A DNA stretch of 64,000 bases, from positions 2,038,211 to 2,102,210 of the forward strand of contig RPFO01000106.1 of NCBI GenBank assembly GCA_009746045.1. Direction: 5' to 3'. Made by a program: the position numbers and the translations under genes. Shown here piece after piece: positions 22,110 to 35,400 of this stretch. Each line of letters begins with the position of its first letter. The first letter of the stretch is position 1. Below the pieces are notes generated by a model. That model was given only the letters and a program-made list of their open reading frames with translations, ran no database searches and had not been told where the DNA came from. This stretch comes from Mesostigma viride (lineage: Eukaryota; Streptophyta; Mesostigmatophyceae; Mesostigmatales; Mesostigmataceae).

Positions 22110-24007
22110 GGTCCTGTATTATTGCCAAGCACACCCACCCAATGATGCCACCACACAGCTCATCCAACGCCTTGGCAGCAATTTTGTCTGGAAACAGAAA
22201 GGCTTAATCTCCCACACGGTACACGGATGGATCAACAGAGAGATGTCCTTCATGTCATGGGTGCACGGGGGCCTCGGGCTCCACAACATACAATGGCGTC
22301 TGTGGTCGCTGTATGCTAAACAAGTGATATCCGTTTTTATGGGAGTTAACACACACCCTGGCTGCATGCTTGCACGTGAAACGCTAGCCTCTCTTTCCAC
22401 CCATGCTAGTGGCACCTCGTGGCAACTGGGGGCGGGAATACTGGGCAGCACCCTTATTTCGTACAAAGGACTCCCATGGTACTGGCAGCGCATATGGACA
22501 GGTTACAATAAGCTCAAGCCGGGTCGCCTAGTCTTTCCTACTACTCGAGAGGAGGTGGCACGGCAGCCACTCTTTTTTAATGACTTAATCACAGACGCTA
22601 CTAACAAGCCCCTCGGCGCTCTCCACGGACACAACCCGTATGATGGCTTTAGAACTGCGCGCGTCACCGCCGATTGTCAGGGTGCTGGACCTCTACCTGG
22701 GGCACGGCGCTACGTATCGACGGCTCAGCTACGACGAGGTCAGCACTTGGGTCTCCCACATGCCCTCCCTGCAAGCGTGGCACACCCTTATAAGTGCGAT
22801 ACCAGCTGCCTGGCATGCGTTGATGACTGCCCCACGCAAGCCAATTATAACCGGCGACTGGGTTAGCTTCTACGCCGACGGAGTCACGCCTGCGTGCAAG
22901 GGTTTAGTCGTGACGGTTCTGCCACAAGATGGGCTCCAACTACAACTGCTGGAAGCTATTTCTGGCCACAATGGGTGTCTGTATCAACTATCCACCTTAT
23001 ATGCGTACACGCCATCTTCCCAGTGTCACCGCATACGCGTAGTCCCATGGTCTGTGCCAAGATCTTGCATGATCCAGCCGGACCCATTATCCCCGGTTGA
23101 GAGCATTACATGGCTACACGTGGGCAACACACGGCTCGATCTACTACATCTGGACCCGGTTGAATTTGGATGGGTCTTAACCAAGGGGGACATCAGAACC
23201 AGCAAATGTATCTTTGAGTACACCGCAGATTGGGGTTATGATATCTTGTTGCATACGTACCATCAGCCCCATCCGGGCCGAGCCCGCTGGGGAATACATT
23301 GGCCGGGCTACACTTGGGTTAAGCTGATTAGCCTGGCGGTAGACCACCCTCTCGTGGACCGCAGGGCCACTGATGTACAACATCTTTTGATGCATAGGGC
23401 GATAGGGGTCTGCGCTACGCTCCACGAGCGTTTTGGTCATGATGCATCATGCCTGTGCACGCACCCTAGTGAAACCATTGAGCACAGGTTCCTTTTCTGT
23501 AATCTCCCAGGGGTTTGGACGTGGCTCATTAACATCTGGGCCGCATGGACGGCATCGCCACCCAATCTCCCAATTAGCGTGCGTACCATCATTTTCAGTT
23601 CGGTATTGCTGGCACACCAGGGACCGAGCTTTCAGTTTCCCAAGCAGAATGGATATGGCTACGCACTACTATGCTATACGCGATCTGGACCATACGCAAC
23701 GAGACAGTCTTTAATGTCCGCGAGGAGTATACCCGCGGCGGCGTAGTCCGGCGCTTTATATACCTATGGAATGCGGCTATGCGCCGCTACTGGCTGTTAG
23801 CTCAGGAACAACACTGAGGGTGTGGGACCCAGGGCCCAATAACGACAAGCCCAGCCCGCTCCAGCTTTTTCATGAACTACTGGGCCGTAATCAGGTATTC
23901 ACCAGTATGCCTCATGGCGACATTACTCAGGTCCAATGGCTTCCCTGGTCTAATAACGCGCCCTATTAGCCTTTCACCTGTCACCGCCACACGTGTGTGT
24001 GCCCACC
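22110..24007 (+). mobile_element. LINE reverse transcriptase, C-terminal part, 5'-truncated
   Basis: Two overlapping plus-strand frames (to 22866, and 22640-23746) and a short third (23766-23969) encode the region after the RT core. It starts at KVLYYCQAHPP, followed by NFVWKQKG, GGLGLHNIQWRLWSLYAKQ, and further on a C-x-C-x8-H-x4-C zinc-finger-like block (CLCTHPSETIEHRFLFC) before NLPGVWTWL. This order is typical of the tail of L1-like and related non-LTR RTs. At least two frameshifts separate the parts. The coding part ends near 23969 with MPHGDITQVQWLPWSNNAPY. Its 3' tail is interrupted by the TTAA element at 24012-25728. Confidence 0.8.
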
Positions 24008-24011
24008 TTAA

Positions 24012-25728
24012 CCCTTAATTTGTACTGAGTCCGTTTTCGTGGCGCCAGTTGAACTCGCGCCACTCTAACGGACTGAGTTTGTGGCAGAACCAGGCGCCGC
24101 GCCAAAAATAATTCAACGGTCAAACCTGGGGGGATCGAAAGATCTAGACGTAAGCTATGCCTGGCACTATTCAGACCGTACTTTGGACAACTGGCCAGGG
24201 AGATATACTCAATCAAAGTTGGGGGGGTACCATGGTCAAACGGGACCGACGTGAATGAAAATAATTGACGTCCGCGGCTATGGCGGTGCAGGCAAATGAC
24301 TGGTACGAGAGCATGGCTTGGAATTTTGAACTCAAATTTTGTAGTAATTATCCTTGATTGTTAGAAAGGTTATATCTCTGGCCGTGAAGCGTCTGGACGT
24401 GCGCAAGTATGTCTCTAGGTTCTAATCGGTGCAGCAGATCCTGTCAGCGGCCAGGCGGTGACAGTGCGTATGCCACCTGTTGTTCGGCAGCAAACGTCCA
24501 TATATTTGCGCGTGGATAGACTTGTTACGTTATTCTTGACATGTTTTATTAGCGATGACGGCCAGGAAAGGTTCGAGGCTATGTCCGTGAGGTGGGAGTG
24601 ATGGCTCCCGCACAGCAGGTAATCTGCGGTTTCGACCTGGTACGTATTAACATGTTAGCGTTTATACATTACAGTACCAAGTCGTCCTATCGTTTATAAA
24701 CTAGTTTTAGACATGTAATCGATGGTTTTTGCTTGTCGTTTTGTTGCTTTAGTGCTTGTACGCGTTCGCTTGTGATGGTTGGGGAATACCACTATGTCAC
24801 GCAGATTTTGGACCAGATTGATTGCTATTAGCTAAGGCTTCAACGAACCCAGTGAAGTAGCGTTTGGTATTGTCTCTTAACATGGTGGGCTTGATGACGG
24901 GATGCTTTTCCCTGCACAGACATAGCGACACAATTGGTTTTCTGGCCAGCTGTAGGCATTGCTTCTTGGTTTGCTGGCCCAAGTTATCCTTCTGCTTGTG
25001 CGTCCATAGTGCATGCAAGAAACATGAATGGCCAGGGCCTGCTTGCATGGAAGCACAACCAGGTGAGTTCTTTTGTTTTCTCTATCATTGCCAATCATTG
25101 GAATTGCTTTATAGTGTGTTGGATGCATTGATAATGTAGCTCCTTGTGAACCCGTTATACGCTTGGTTTTGGGCCTTGGCACAAGCTTTATACTTGTTGT
25201 ATAGCATGCTGTTGTGATTTTTAAGCTGGAAATGTGTTTGGGAATCCATGTGTGGCCATCTATGATGTTTTGTGCCACGTTGGAATTGAATTCCTATACG
25301 GTAGTGCTACCAAAACACCCCAAAATAACTGCACCCGTTATAACGGTCTGAGCTATTTTGGGCTGTATGCTAGCTAGCCTGTGCAGTTCTATGGCATGTC
25401 ATGTTGTGAATGCATCTATGGCATGCCTGTGATTATCTTAAACTCCCCTCAAAGGGCCAGGGTCAGCAGATTTTGAGAAATGGTCCATATTGCATTATAT
25501 ATCTCTTGAACCCCATCTGCACCGTACCCCCTTGGGGGGGGGTGCTATTTATAGCAGCTGTGGGGCATAGATATGTGACCAATGACATGACCCCAAAGTT
25601 ATTTGATATAAAAGCATCCTTGGTTCCAAGGGTGGGCCAGAAAATGTTATTTGGCTAGATACTCTCATACTTACTAAGATGCCCGTACTCAGTCCGTTCT
25701 GGTGGTTCCAGTTGACACAATTGAAGGG
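24012..25728. mobile_element. TTAA-flanked element (E3), 1717 bp
   Basis: The ends read CCCTTAATTTGT and, on the other strand, CCCTTCAATTGT, with TTAA outside both (24008-24011, 25729-25732). CCCTT next to TTAA is a common piggyBac end. ACTGAGTCCGTT-like blocks lie near both ends, partly as a palindrome at the left end (24025-24080). No transposase is readable. It is inserted in the 3' tail of the LINE at 22110. Confidence 0.55.
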
Positions 25729-25732
25729 TTAA

Positions 25733-26040
25733 TTAGGATTCGCTGATACTCATTTCCCCTCTCACCTCTTTGGTCCATAATTGGCTAATAAAATATCAAA
25801 GAGACAACCAGCGCAGGCCAGAAATCGGGAGAATCCCATTTCCCCGAAAAAAACGAGTTTATTGGCTCCCTTGGTCACATAATGCTCCTTTCTAACCCTT
25901 TCACCTATCACACTACCCTCAGTGGGTAACCAGCTGGTCGATACGTGGTACCTTAACGATATTCCTATTTGTTAATAAAAAATACCCATTTACCCGGAAA
26001 AAAACGAGTTTATTATTCAACTAACCTTAACTCATGATAG
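25733..26040 (+). mobile_element. two LINE 3' ends in tandem
   Basis: 25733-25862 ends in CCCCGAAAAAAACGAGTTTATT and contains GAGACAACCAGCGCAGGCC. 25863-26018 begins with TGGCTCCCTTGGTCACATAA, which matches the coding end of the same LINE family (WLPWSHNAP), and ends again in CCGGAAAAAAACGAGTTTATT. So two LINE tails sit head to tail. Confidence 0.6.
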
Positions 26041-26054
26041 GTAGTAGACTTTAA

Positions 26055-26863
26055 CTGGCTGTCCGCGACACTCCCGGAGCTAGTGTATACCACCCCCCGG
26101 GGGGGCATTTTCTGGGGTGGGGGGGTGGGGGGGGTCTTGACCCCCGACCCCCCCCCCCCCCAGTTTTGGGGGGGGGGGGGGGGGGTCGGCCCCCCAAAAA
26201 TTTATATATCCTTAAGTGTATTAAAAAACAACTCTCTGCTTGGGCGCGGGTAGTTCCGGTGGGGCGCGGGTAGTTCCGGTGGCAAAACGCAGGGGAAGGG
26301 GCGGGGGGGGGGGGAGCGGCCTCTGAGAAGTAAGGAATACTAAGCGAAAATGCCACGTAGGGGCACAAAGAGAGACTGGACTGAATCGTATTGAGTTGCT
26401 GCAAATCATGATGAAGGGAAGAAGGGTTTAGGGGAGGGGAAAGGAGTAATATTTATACCTGGGACGCAACAGGGTGTTTACTTGCATTCCTCACGGTGAC
26501 CTTACGCGCGTCACTTGGCTCCCCTGGTCACATAATGCTCCCGTTCTAAACCTTTCACCTATCACACTACCCTCAGTGGGTAACCAGCTGGTCGATACGT
26601 GGTACCTCTTAACCTACCGATATTCCGCTATTGGTTAATAAAAAATACCCATTTACCCGGAAAATATTTATATTTCAGGGAGGGGGGGGGGGGGTCTGCA
26701 TCCAAAACCCCCTAACCCCCCCCCCCCCCATTTTCTTGGGGGGGGGAGGGGGGGGGTCCAACCCCTTACCCCCCGCCCCCCCAGTTTTGGGGGTGGGGGG
26801 GTGGGGGGGGGCTACCCCCCCCCCCCTGTATACACTAGCTCCGGGAGTGTCGCGGACAGCCAG
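26055..26863. mobile_element. short TTAA-flanked inverted-repeat element (E4), 809 bp
   Basis: The terminal inverted repeats are perfect over 36 bp (26055-26090 and 26828-26863, starting CTGGCTGTCCGCGACACTCC) and flanked by TTAA on both sides (26051-26054, 26864-26867). Long C and G runs follow each repeat inward. The interior (about 26475-26665) carries a LINE 3' end: IPHGDLTRVTWLPWSHNAP in frame, then the same tail as at 25863-25990. It has no coding capacity of its own. Confidence 0.85.
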
Positions 26864-26867
26864 TTAA

Positions 26868-29493
26868 GTTTTAGATAATTTTTGCACAAGAGGAGCCCGT
26901 GCAAGAATTCGCCCAGAGAAAGGACAGATCAGAGTCAATATGAGTCAGTGATCAGACTAACCGACTAATAAACCGAGAGACCCATCTTCGGTTCTCACTT
27001 TGGATTAAAATTGGAAACACTCCCAAGGAATTGGGAAAGAGGAGTTTTTGCCCTTCTGGATAGTAAATAAGATGAGTCTTACTTTTTGGTGAGATGAGCC
27101 TTTGATTTGGAATCTTAAAGTCGGGTGGTGGAGCGTACGTCACGTCATTCTGTACAGCGTAGTGTACGGCGCGGGGTGCTGTAGAAGTCATGATGTGACT
27201 GTTGAAATTTTGTCAGGTTAATTACCGTCGGACTTCTGCCATAGCCTTAGCTAGCTGTTCACAGTCGGCACTCTGCAGCTGTTTACTAGTTCGCGGTTCT
27301 CATAAAAATATTCCCGATTATTATACTTGGGTGTTCCCTGTTCGAGAAACATTTCTTGCAGGGAGAAGCCATAGCATCTCACGCGCGCCAAAACGTCGAC
27401 AGCGCAAGGGGTTTGATCGAGGCATTTTTTATACCGTTGGGAATTACTCGGGGCAATCTCTGCAATTTTCTGCCTTTCCGCTTACAGTTCCCAAGCCTCC
27501 TGCGTCTTGAAGGTTGGATCCAGGTACTTCAATAATCTATCTGATATTGACATTTAGACCGCTTACGTAAAGTTTCCTCCGGATGTCAATTTTACGATGG
27601 TTGCGTTATTCGGGTTGTACGTAGCTCCTAAATTGGGGGGTGCCCAGATTATTTTCGGCGATGTTTTATGGGATGTGGTATATTTAATTGCTTGTTTTCT
27701 TCTGCTCAGCACATAAGCTGAATCACCCATGTCCATCTGTGATAGCTCGCTCTTTCTGCCATTTCGTGACGGTATCAATCGCGTGGTATAAACTATTCAT
27801 CACGCTATCTCCCCGATAACAAGCACATACTGGCTTCTGCACAGGGTTCCATGGCAGTTTTCCGTACAAGTCATTGGGGTGCCATTTTTTCTGTAGCTAT
27901 CGTAGTCCTTCGTCCCGTCCTTAGTATTCAGGGTTGACGTTGGACGTCTCCGCACCGAATTGCTGCGTACGTCTCCGCACTGGATTGCGCACGTAGGAAG
28001 ATATTGTTTGCTCAAATCATGCTTTCTCACTCGCTGGAACGCAAGCTCTAAAGTTGGGCGTTTACACCCGCTGAGATTCCTTTTCATGTAGTTTTCCATG
28101 CATCTCATGGACCCCGCTTCTGCTCTGGCTCCCCACATTCTCCCATTATTTGCGTGGCTGCTAATCCTGCTCATCACTTAAATTGTTGGGCAAGGGGCCC
28201 AAATTGTGTCATGGGTCACTTAAATAACTAATGCCTTACCCCTCCCTGCCTACCCAAGTGGCTTGCTGCCCATCTTCCAATTCGTGCCTGCTAATGCTCA
28301 CCTACCAGATAGCAAAAAGCTCATGCTCGTTACTGCCTGCGTGGGTTGCCTGCTTGCCTGCAGTAGATGTGATTGGCCTTGGCTGGTTTCCTCACTGTGC
28401 AGGGAGGTACCCGCCATGAGTGTGCATCTGACGTACAACGGCATACTGGGTTTATCATTGTCATATAACCTGGGAGTGATGAGGAGCGCAGTGTAGCAAG
28501 GAGTTCTGTTGTCCACGGTGTCACAGGTGTGAACACAGGGGCTCGGGGTGCCACGTGGGTGCCTGTGGTTGGGGTGCCTCGATAGACAATATCCTGTGGT
28601 GGAGGTAAAGCTACCAAAACTTACTGTCTTAGATATCAACTTTCACATGGACTTCATATACTTTTGGCGTATTGAGGCACCTTACCTTGTTTCTGGTCTT
28701 AGCATCACCTATTGGTGGTGTAGCTGTGAGGTCTTGCCTCCAGAACTCCATACTGGGACGCGGAGCTCAATCAGCCAGTTCTTGGTCAATAATTGCTGTC
28801 TCTGGTACCCCATCCCACATGAAATCATCCTATCATCCCATCCCACATCATCCCATCCTATGATCCCGTTCCGCATGACACCATCCTATCAAACCATCCT
28901 ACATTATACCGTGATGCACGACGCCATCATTATACCATCGTTTGACACCATCAATCTATACCACCGACTTGAAAATCAACTCATACTCTCATATTATATC
29001 AAGTGATAATCTCTTATTGTGTCATCATACTCTCACTATGCTTACTTGTTCCACACACGCACCTTTTCGTTACCTGTGCTCCGGATGCCGGCGTTGGTCC
29101 CCCCCCCCCCCTCCTGCCCCCAACCCACCCACCCACATACACACATAAGCACACACCAATAGAGCCGAGAGCAAGCACCGCCGATCACCACCACGCCATC
29201 GCGCACGGCGGAAGGCCCTCAGGGACCCATGCAGGCATCCGGCACATCCGTTCGGCGGGGATGACCCACAGAAATGCTCCTGCGGTGCCCGCGGTCTGGA
29301 ACCGTCATCCCATTGCCATAAGCAATTTTGGCATGGGTAGGGGATAGCGTGCAGGACCCTCCCAGTACCCTGGCTGCCCTTGAAAGCGGTAGCATACCCC
29401 AGTAAGCAACCCCCTACCACGCAAACTCGGTAGCACAAGAGATCACCGCGCAAAGATAACTGGCAAATATTACTGGCAGAGTGCCCCACCGTA
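26868..29493. other. intergenic, with unidentified coding-like stretches on the minus strand
   Basis: Between about 28180 and 26950 the minus strand has several open stretches (28177-27800, 27778-27563, 27191-26952) with a protein-like composition. I do not recognise any domain, and the stretches do not form one frame. From 28800 to 28960 there are short degenerate CATCCTATCATCCCATCC-like repeats. 29060-29490 is the 5' flank of the kinesin gene. Confidence 0.35.
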
Positions 29494-32400
29494 ATGGCGA
29501 CGGCGGACTTTGTCTCCAGGATCCCTATGCCCAGGGTCAGGGTGAGCACGCCAGGGGGGACCAACCCCTCCGGCCTCACTGCCCCCTCCCCTTCCAACAC
29601 CTCGGCGTCGGCCCAAGCACCTTTGAAAGTCTCTTCCGAGGAGACCCCACAGCGTGCGCCAGGATTCGCCCGACGCAGCACCAGCGGCAGCGCTGGCAGC
29701 CGGGTTGGCCGCAATGCTGGCGTTGGCGTCGGCTCTGCCAGCAAAGGCACGCACGTGGGCGGCTACAGCGGCATCCAATACCAGCCCGCAGGCCCCAGGG
29801 TGAACAGCACGCGTGGCAGCGTGGGCGCGAATGACAGTGCCGCGGCTGCTAGCAATACCCGTGGCAGCAGCGGCAGCAGTATCAGTGGCAGCGGCGAAAT
29901 TGGCGGCGGGCTTGGTGGCAGTGGCAGCGGAATTGGTGGTGGTGGCGGTAGTAGTAGCGGCGGCCCTGGCAGCCTCGGCCCAGCTGTGCCGTCTTCCGTC
30001 ACAGGGGCAGCGGTCTCTGCCAGTGCCCCCTCCAGCGGTGTCCCCACCAGCGCTGTCTCTGCCGACCCGTACCTTTTGGCCTCTTCTGGCAGCCGCAACT
30101 TCAACGCGTTGGCCTCCTTCTCCCCCATGACGGCACAGATGAAGGAGTCCCTGCAGGCGCGCCTGCTGTCGCTGCCGGAGCAGGTGGGGGGCTGCGTGGG
30201 GGCGAGAAACTGCCGCCAGACTGGGGGGGGAGTGAGGGGAAAGTTGGCGGTGGGTGGGTGGAATGGGAAGTTGCTACAGAAACGATTGGTAGGGGGGGGG
30301 GAGGGGGGGGAATCGCTGCTGGAGCAGGGTTAGGGCTGGGTGGTGGTGGGCTGGGTCGGTTGGGGTGGGGGGTGGGGGTGGGGGGTGGGGTGGGGTGGGG
30401 GGGGGGGGGGGGGTGGGGGTGGGGGGTGGGGTGGGGGTGGGGGGGGGTGGGGGTGGGGGTGGGGGGTGGGGGGGGGGGGGGGGTGCGGGGTGGGGGGTGG
30501 GGGTGGGGAAAGATGTGTGTGGGGGGGCTGGGGCACAAATGCTCACGCATGCATGGGTATGGTGTGTGTGTTGGGGGGGGGGGGATGGAAGGGAGATGGG
30601 GGATTGGAAAGAGGAAGGACAGGACAACGTTCTTGGAGTCACATGGCTTGGGGAGGAGACGTTCGTGTGTATACCTGGGTGGGTGGGCAGGCGGGCAGGT
30701 GGGTGGGTGGGTGTGATGCATTGCTAATGGGGGGGTGCCTTTCTCTCCTTTGTTTGGTGCTCTGGTGGATCGCACAAGGATCGAATGAAGCATCAAAGGA
30801 AGCAGAGAAGGAAGCTTGCCCCTGTCGTCGCTGGAGCATCGTTCTGTTTTGGTGTTCTTTCTATTCTTGGCAAAGTGGGTGCCTAGAAACTGGTGCCATA
30901 GATCTGGTGCCTAGAAACTGGCATGACACGTGGTGACCCTGTGTGCGTGTAGGGGCACTCTACACGGTGTATGCCCCAACCGTGCCATAGTTATGCTTAC
31001 ACACCGCCCGTGCCCTACATGTTTTGATGGGTGCCAGGTGGCCTCGCTGAGCGCAGCGCTGCAAAAGTCCAACGAGAACCTGCGCACCTGCCACACGTCC
31101 CTCAAGGAGGTCATCCTGAAGGACGAACAGATGCGCGCGCGCTTCCACAAGGCGGTGCAGGAGGGGGGGCTCGTCCAAGAATCCCCTGTCCCGCACTTGG
31201 GTGGGTCATGGGTGCCCCTGTACCCCCTGTGCGTGTGGACTTTTATATACCTTTTCAGGCTTTTGAGTTCCTCCCCTAATTGTGCGCTTTTCATACACAC
31301 ATCACGCGCTGATAGCACACCGGTTGCGCGCTTAGTAGACGTCGTCGGTGGATGCCTCTCCTCACAGACAGCAAGGTCCGGGGTCCCTGGATATGAACTT
31401 TAGGAACGAGCCTCAAAAGGGCTATTTGTGGGAGTCATGAAACAGCGGTGGAGGTATAAAAGGAAGGGCACAACGTCTCTGTGCGGTAAGGACACACGAG
31501 AGGAAGGGATGGTGCGAAAGGGGTATTTATAGGGATGCGCTATTCTGATGGTCTTGGTGGTCTTGGTGGTCTTGGTGGCTGTGGTGGGCGCGGTGGGCGT
31601 GGTGGGCGTGGTGGGCGTGGTGGGCGTGGTGGGCGTGGTGGGCGCGGTGGGCGTGGTGGGCGTGGTGGGCGCGGTGGGCGCGGTGGGCGCGGTGGGCGGT
31701 GGGCGCGGTGGGCGCGGTGGGCGCGGTGGGCGTGGTGGGCGTGGTGGGCGTGGTGGGCGTGGTGGGCGTGGTGGGCGTGGTGGGCGTGGTGGGCGTGGTG
31801 GGCGCGGTGGGCGCGGTGGGCGCGGTGGGCAGTGGGCGCGGTGGGCGCGGTGGGCGCGGTGGGCGTGGTGGGCGTGGTGGGCGCGGTGGGCGTGGTGGGC
31901 GTGGTGGGCGTGGTGGGCGCGGTGGGCGCGGTGGGCGTGGTGGGCGCGGTGGGCGCGGTGGGCGTGGTGGGCGTGGTGGGCGTGGTGGGCGTGGTGGGCG
32001 TGGTGGGCGCGGTGGGCGCGGTGGGCGCGGTGGGCGTGGTGGGCGTGGTGGGCGTGGTGGGCGTGGTGGGCGCGGTGGGCGCGGTGGGCGCGGTGGGCGC
32101 GGTGGGCGCGGTGGGCGCGGTGGGCGCGGTGGGCGCGGTGGGCGTGGTGGGCGCGGTGGGCGCGGTGGGCGCGGTGGGCGTGGTGGGCGTGGTGGGCGTG
32201 GTGGGCGTGGTGGGCGTGGTGGGCGTGGTGGGCGGTGGGCGCGGTGGGAGTGGTGGGAGTGGTGGGCGCGGTGGGAGTGGTGGCTTGGGGTACCGAAGGA
32301 TCTGGGGATTTTCGGGTACTTCAAAATCTGGGGATCTTGGGATACTGGGAAGGATCTGGGATCTTGCGGATGCCTAAGCTTGGCAATTCTCGCTGTGCGC

Positions 32401-35400
32401 GTCTTCCTGCTGGTTCGTGTTAACCTTAGTGTTGCCTTAACCCACCTTACCTGGTACACCAACACTCACAGGTGTGACCGCCAATCCCAGCCCAGGCCCT
32501 GATGCCTCCTGGGCCTACACCACGCCGACCTCGGTCCCCAGCAGCCGATACGTGCCGGCCTCCAGAGACGTGCAGGCCACACCCTTCCCCGCCCTCAGCC
32601 CTGCTGCCTTTGATGCGGTCGCGACGCCGGCTCCCAAGCCACCCAGCAAACAGCTCCAAGCTCAGCTGGCCAAGTGCCAGAGCCAGGTACGTTGGGGACT
32701 AAAGCCCTGGCCTTGCCCTCTTGCCATCCTGCTCGGAGACAGCTTACTGGGTTCTGTTATGCGAGCATGGCTGAAGTTCTCGTTTGTCATGAGCAATCTT
32801 TTCCTCCTTCCGTTTATGTTTCACGCTTTTCCTATCTGATCAATCCCGGGCACGCAGATCGCTGCTTGTTTTGTACATCATAGGGCCATCCTTCTTGCCG
32901 GCCTTATACTAGTATAGCAAATGCTTAATTTTGTATATCATATGGCCATCCTTCTTGCCGGCCTTATACTAGTATAGCAAATGCTTAATTTTGTATATCA
33001 TATGGCCATCCTTCTTGCCGGCCTTATACTAGTATAGCAAATGCTTAATTTTGTATATCATATGGCCATCCTTCTTGCCGGCCTTATACTAGTATAGCAA
33101 ATGCTTAATGCTCATCCTTGGGCACGTCGCCCCCGCCTCCGCACCCAGACCACGATTACCGTCCTGATCGTGGTCCTCGTTGTCGTTTCATATTTTATAC
33201 TGGCACCCTTGTCGTTGCTTTTATTTGTTATACTGTCACTGTCACCCTCGCGGTCATCATAATGTTTTGTACTTTCACTGTCTCCCTTGTTGTCAATATA
33301 ATGCTTTATACTGTCACTGTCACGCTCCACATCGTACCCTTGCACCATGTTCCCATGCAGACAACCAAGCTGTCAGACGAGCTGCACACCCTGCGGGGCG
33401 ACGCCGAGGCCCTGCGCGGGTCCTTGGCGGCCATGTTCGACGATGCCCTACGCCGCGTGCGGCAGCAGGTGGGCGCCGTGACGGACGCCATGGAGCGCAC
33501 CAGCCTGGCGCGCGCGACCGAGCGCGCTGAGCTGGTGGCCAAGGAGAGTGCGGAGGCCAACGTGACTGCGAGGATAAAGGTGGGGGGGCGGGGGTGGTGG
33601 TGGTGGTGGTTAAATGGGCGTGTGTGTGTCTGTGTGTTTGTGTGTGTGGTGGGGCATGTCTTTCTTTATCGTGCTTTTGTGCGCCAGTATCGTATAGTAG
33701 TGTGCGCCAGTATCTTATATAGTAGTAGATCAGTAGCTCATCTCCGTTGTTGGTTCATGCGCCAAGCCGCCATCATCGTATACCGTGTTCCAGTTTGCAT
33801 CGTGCAAGCACTGCGCACGCGTGTGTCTTGACTTGCCAATCTTGTGCCAGTAATCCTTGGCGTAGCTCACGCTCGAGTGTACGCTGTAAATATATCTTTT
33901 AACCAAGCTCAATTCCAACCACTCTCAATTTATCCACATTGCAATCCATACATCCCTTACGATTGATAACTAAAAAATTTTCATTTTTCCGCTGGTGGCG
34001 GGCGCCAGCATCTCATGGCAATGGCACAATGTTGCTTCTTCATCGCTGCGTGAGCATCCCACATAGCGTCATCCATACCATGATCTTTCCCCACGGTTGC
34101 TTGCACCAGCAGCTGACTGCGTGACACGTCTCCCGATGTGGCATTCTTTCCTCTCTGCGGTTGCGTGCGCCAGGAGCGTGAGGAGGCCCTGCGTGACCGC
34201 GAGGCGCGCGTGCTGGAGCTGGAACAAATGCTGGCGAACGCCACCCGCGACCGGGACGACGCGCTCCAAAGGGAGGAGGCCGCGATGGCCAAGTACCGTT
34301 CTGAGATGAAGGAGCGGCGCCGCGTGTTCAATCAGGTGAGGGGTGGGGGTTTGGTAGGGTTGATTGGGCTAGCTTGCTACTAGAGCAGTCATAGTATTTA
34401 TAAGAATTTGTTTCAAGTGCGTCGATGGCAAAAAGGAGCGGCGGCGCAACCACGTAAGGGGGGGAAGATGGTTACGGTAGCTGCATGAGAGGCACTATGC
34501 GTGTTCAACCAGGTTAGAAGAGTTGTGCGATCGCTACATAAGAGGCGTTGTGCGTGTTCAACCAGGTTGGAAGAGTTGTGCGATCGCATCATAAGAGGCA
34601 GTGTGCGCGTTCAACCAGGTTCGAAGAGTTGTGCGATCGCATCATAAGAGGCAGTGTGCGTGTTCAACCAGGCTCGAAGAGTTGTGCGATTGCATCATAA
34701 GAGGCAGTGTGCGTTTTCCACCAGGTTGGAAGAGTTGTGCGATCGCATTATGGAATTATGTCATGCATGTGTTGGAGTCGCCATTACACGGCGTGGTGAT
34801 GCCCCTCACCGTGAAATTTTCCTTCCTTTCATGCAACATTATCGCAAGCCAAACCCCTTGGTACTATCCACTATTATTACTACTATGTGCGCCGGCGTCA
34901 AACTCTTGATTATGTCTAACATAGCTCTGATGCCACCCCAAAACCTGGGGGCTGGGGTGACGAATGGTTGGGGTTTTCGGTCCCCTGGCGACTCGGCACC
35001 CTGGTGGCGATGACGACATGGTGGCGGTGATGGTGTGCCGCTCGCCAGCTGCAAGAACTCCGTGGCAACGTGCGCGTGTTCTGCCGCGTTCGCCCGCTGA
35101 CGGCCGATGAGCTGGCGGACCAGCAGAGCTTTGAGGCCACTTTCCCCGAGGAGGGCCAGCTGGTGCTTCGCAATGTGGCTGCCAAGGGCTACAACGCGTT
35201 CGAGTTTGACAACGTGTTCGGCCCGGACGCGACCCAGGGTGACGTCTTCCAGCAGTTTGAGCCGATGCTCACGTCGGTGCTGGATGGGTACCACGTGTGC
35301 ATCTTTGCATTCGGCCAGGTGAGATATTCTGACATGTAGGTAGCGGCATATAGGTATTGCAGGAATATATATATATATATATTGCAGTGGTATATAGGTA

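Noticed and set aside
30101-30936. Pro- and Gly-rich ORFs on both strands
   Set aside because: They lie in the G-rich intron 1 of the kinesin gene and reflect simple sequence.
31527-32502. ORFs of 267-312 codons of Gly/Arg/Val/Trp repeats
   Set aside because: Product of the 9-bp minisatellite in kinesin intron 2; exon phases pass over it without using it.
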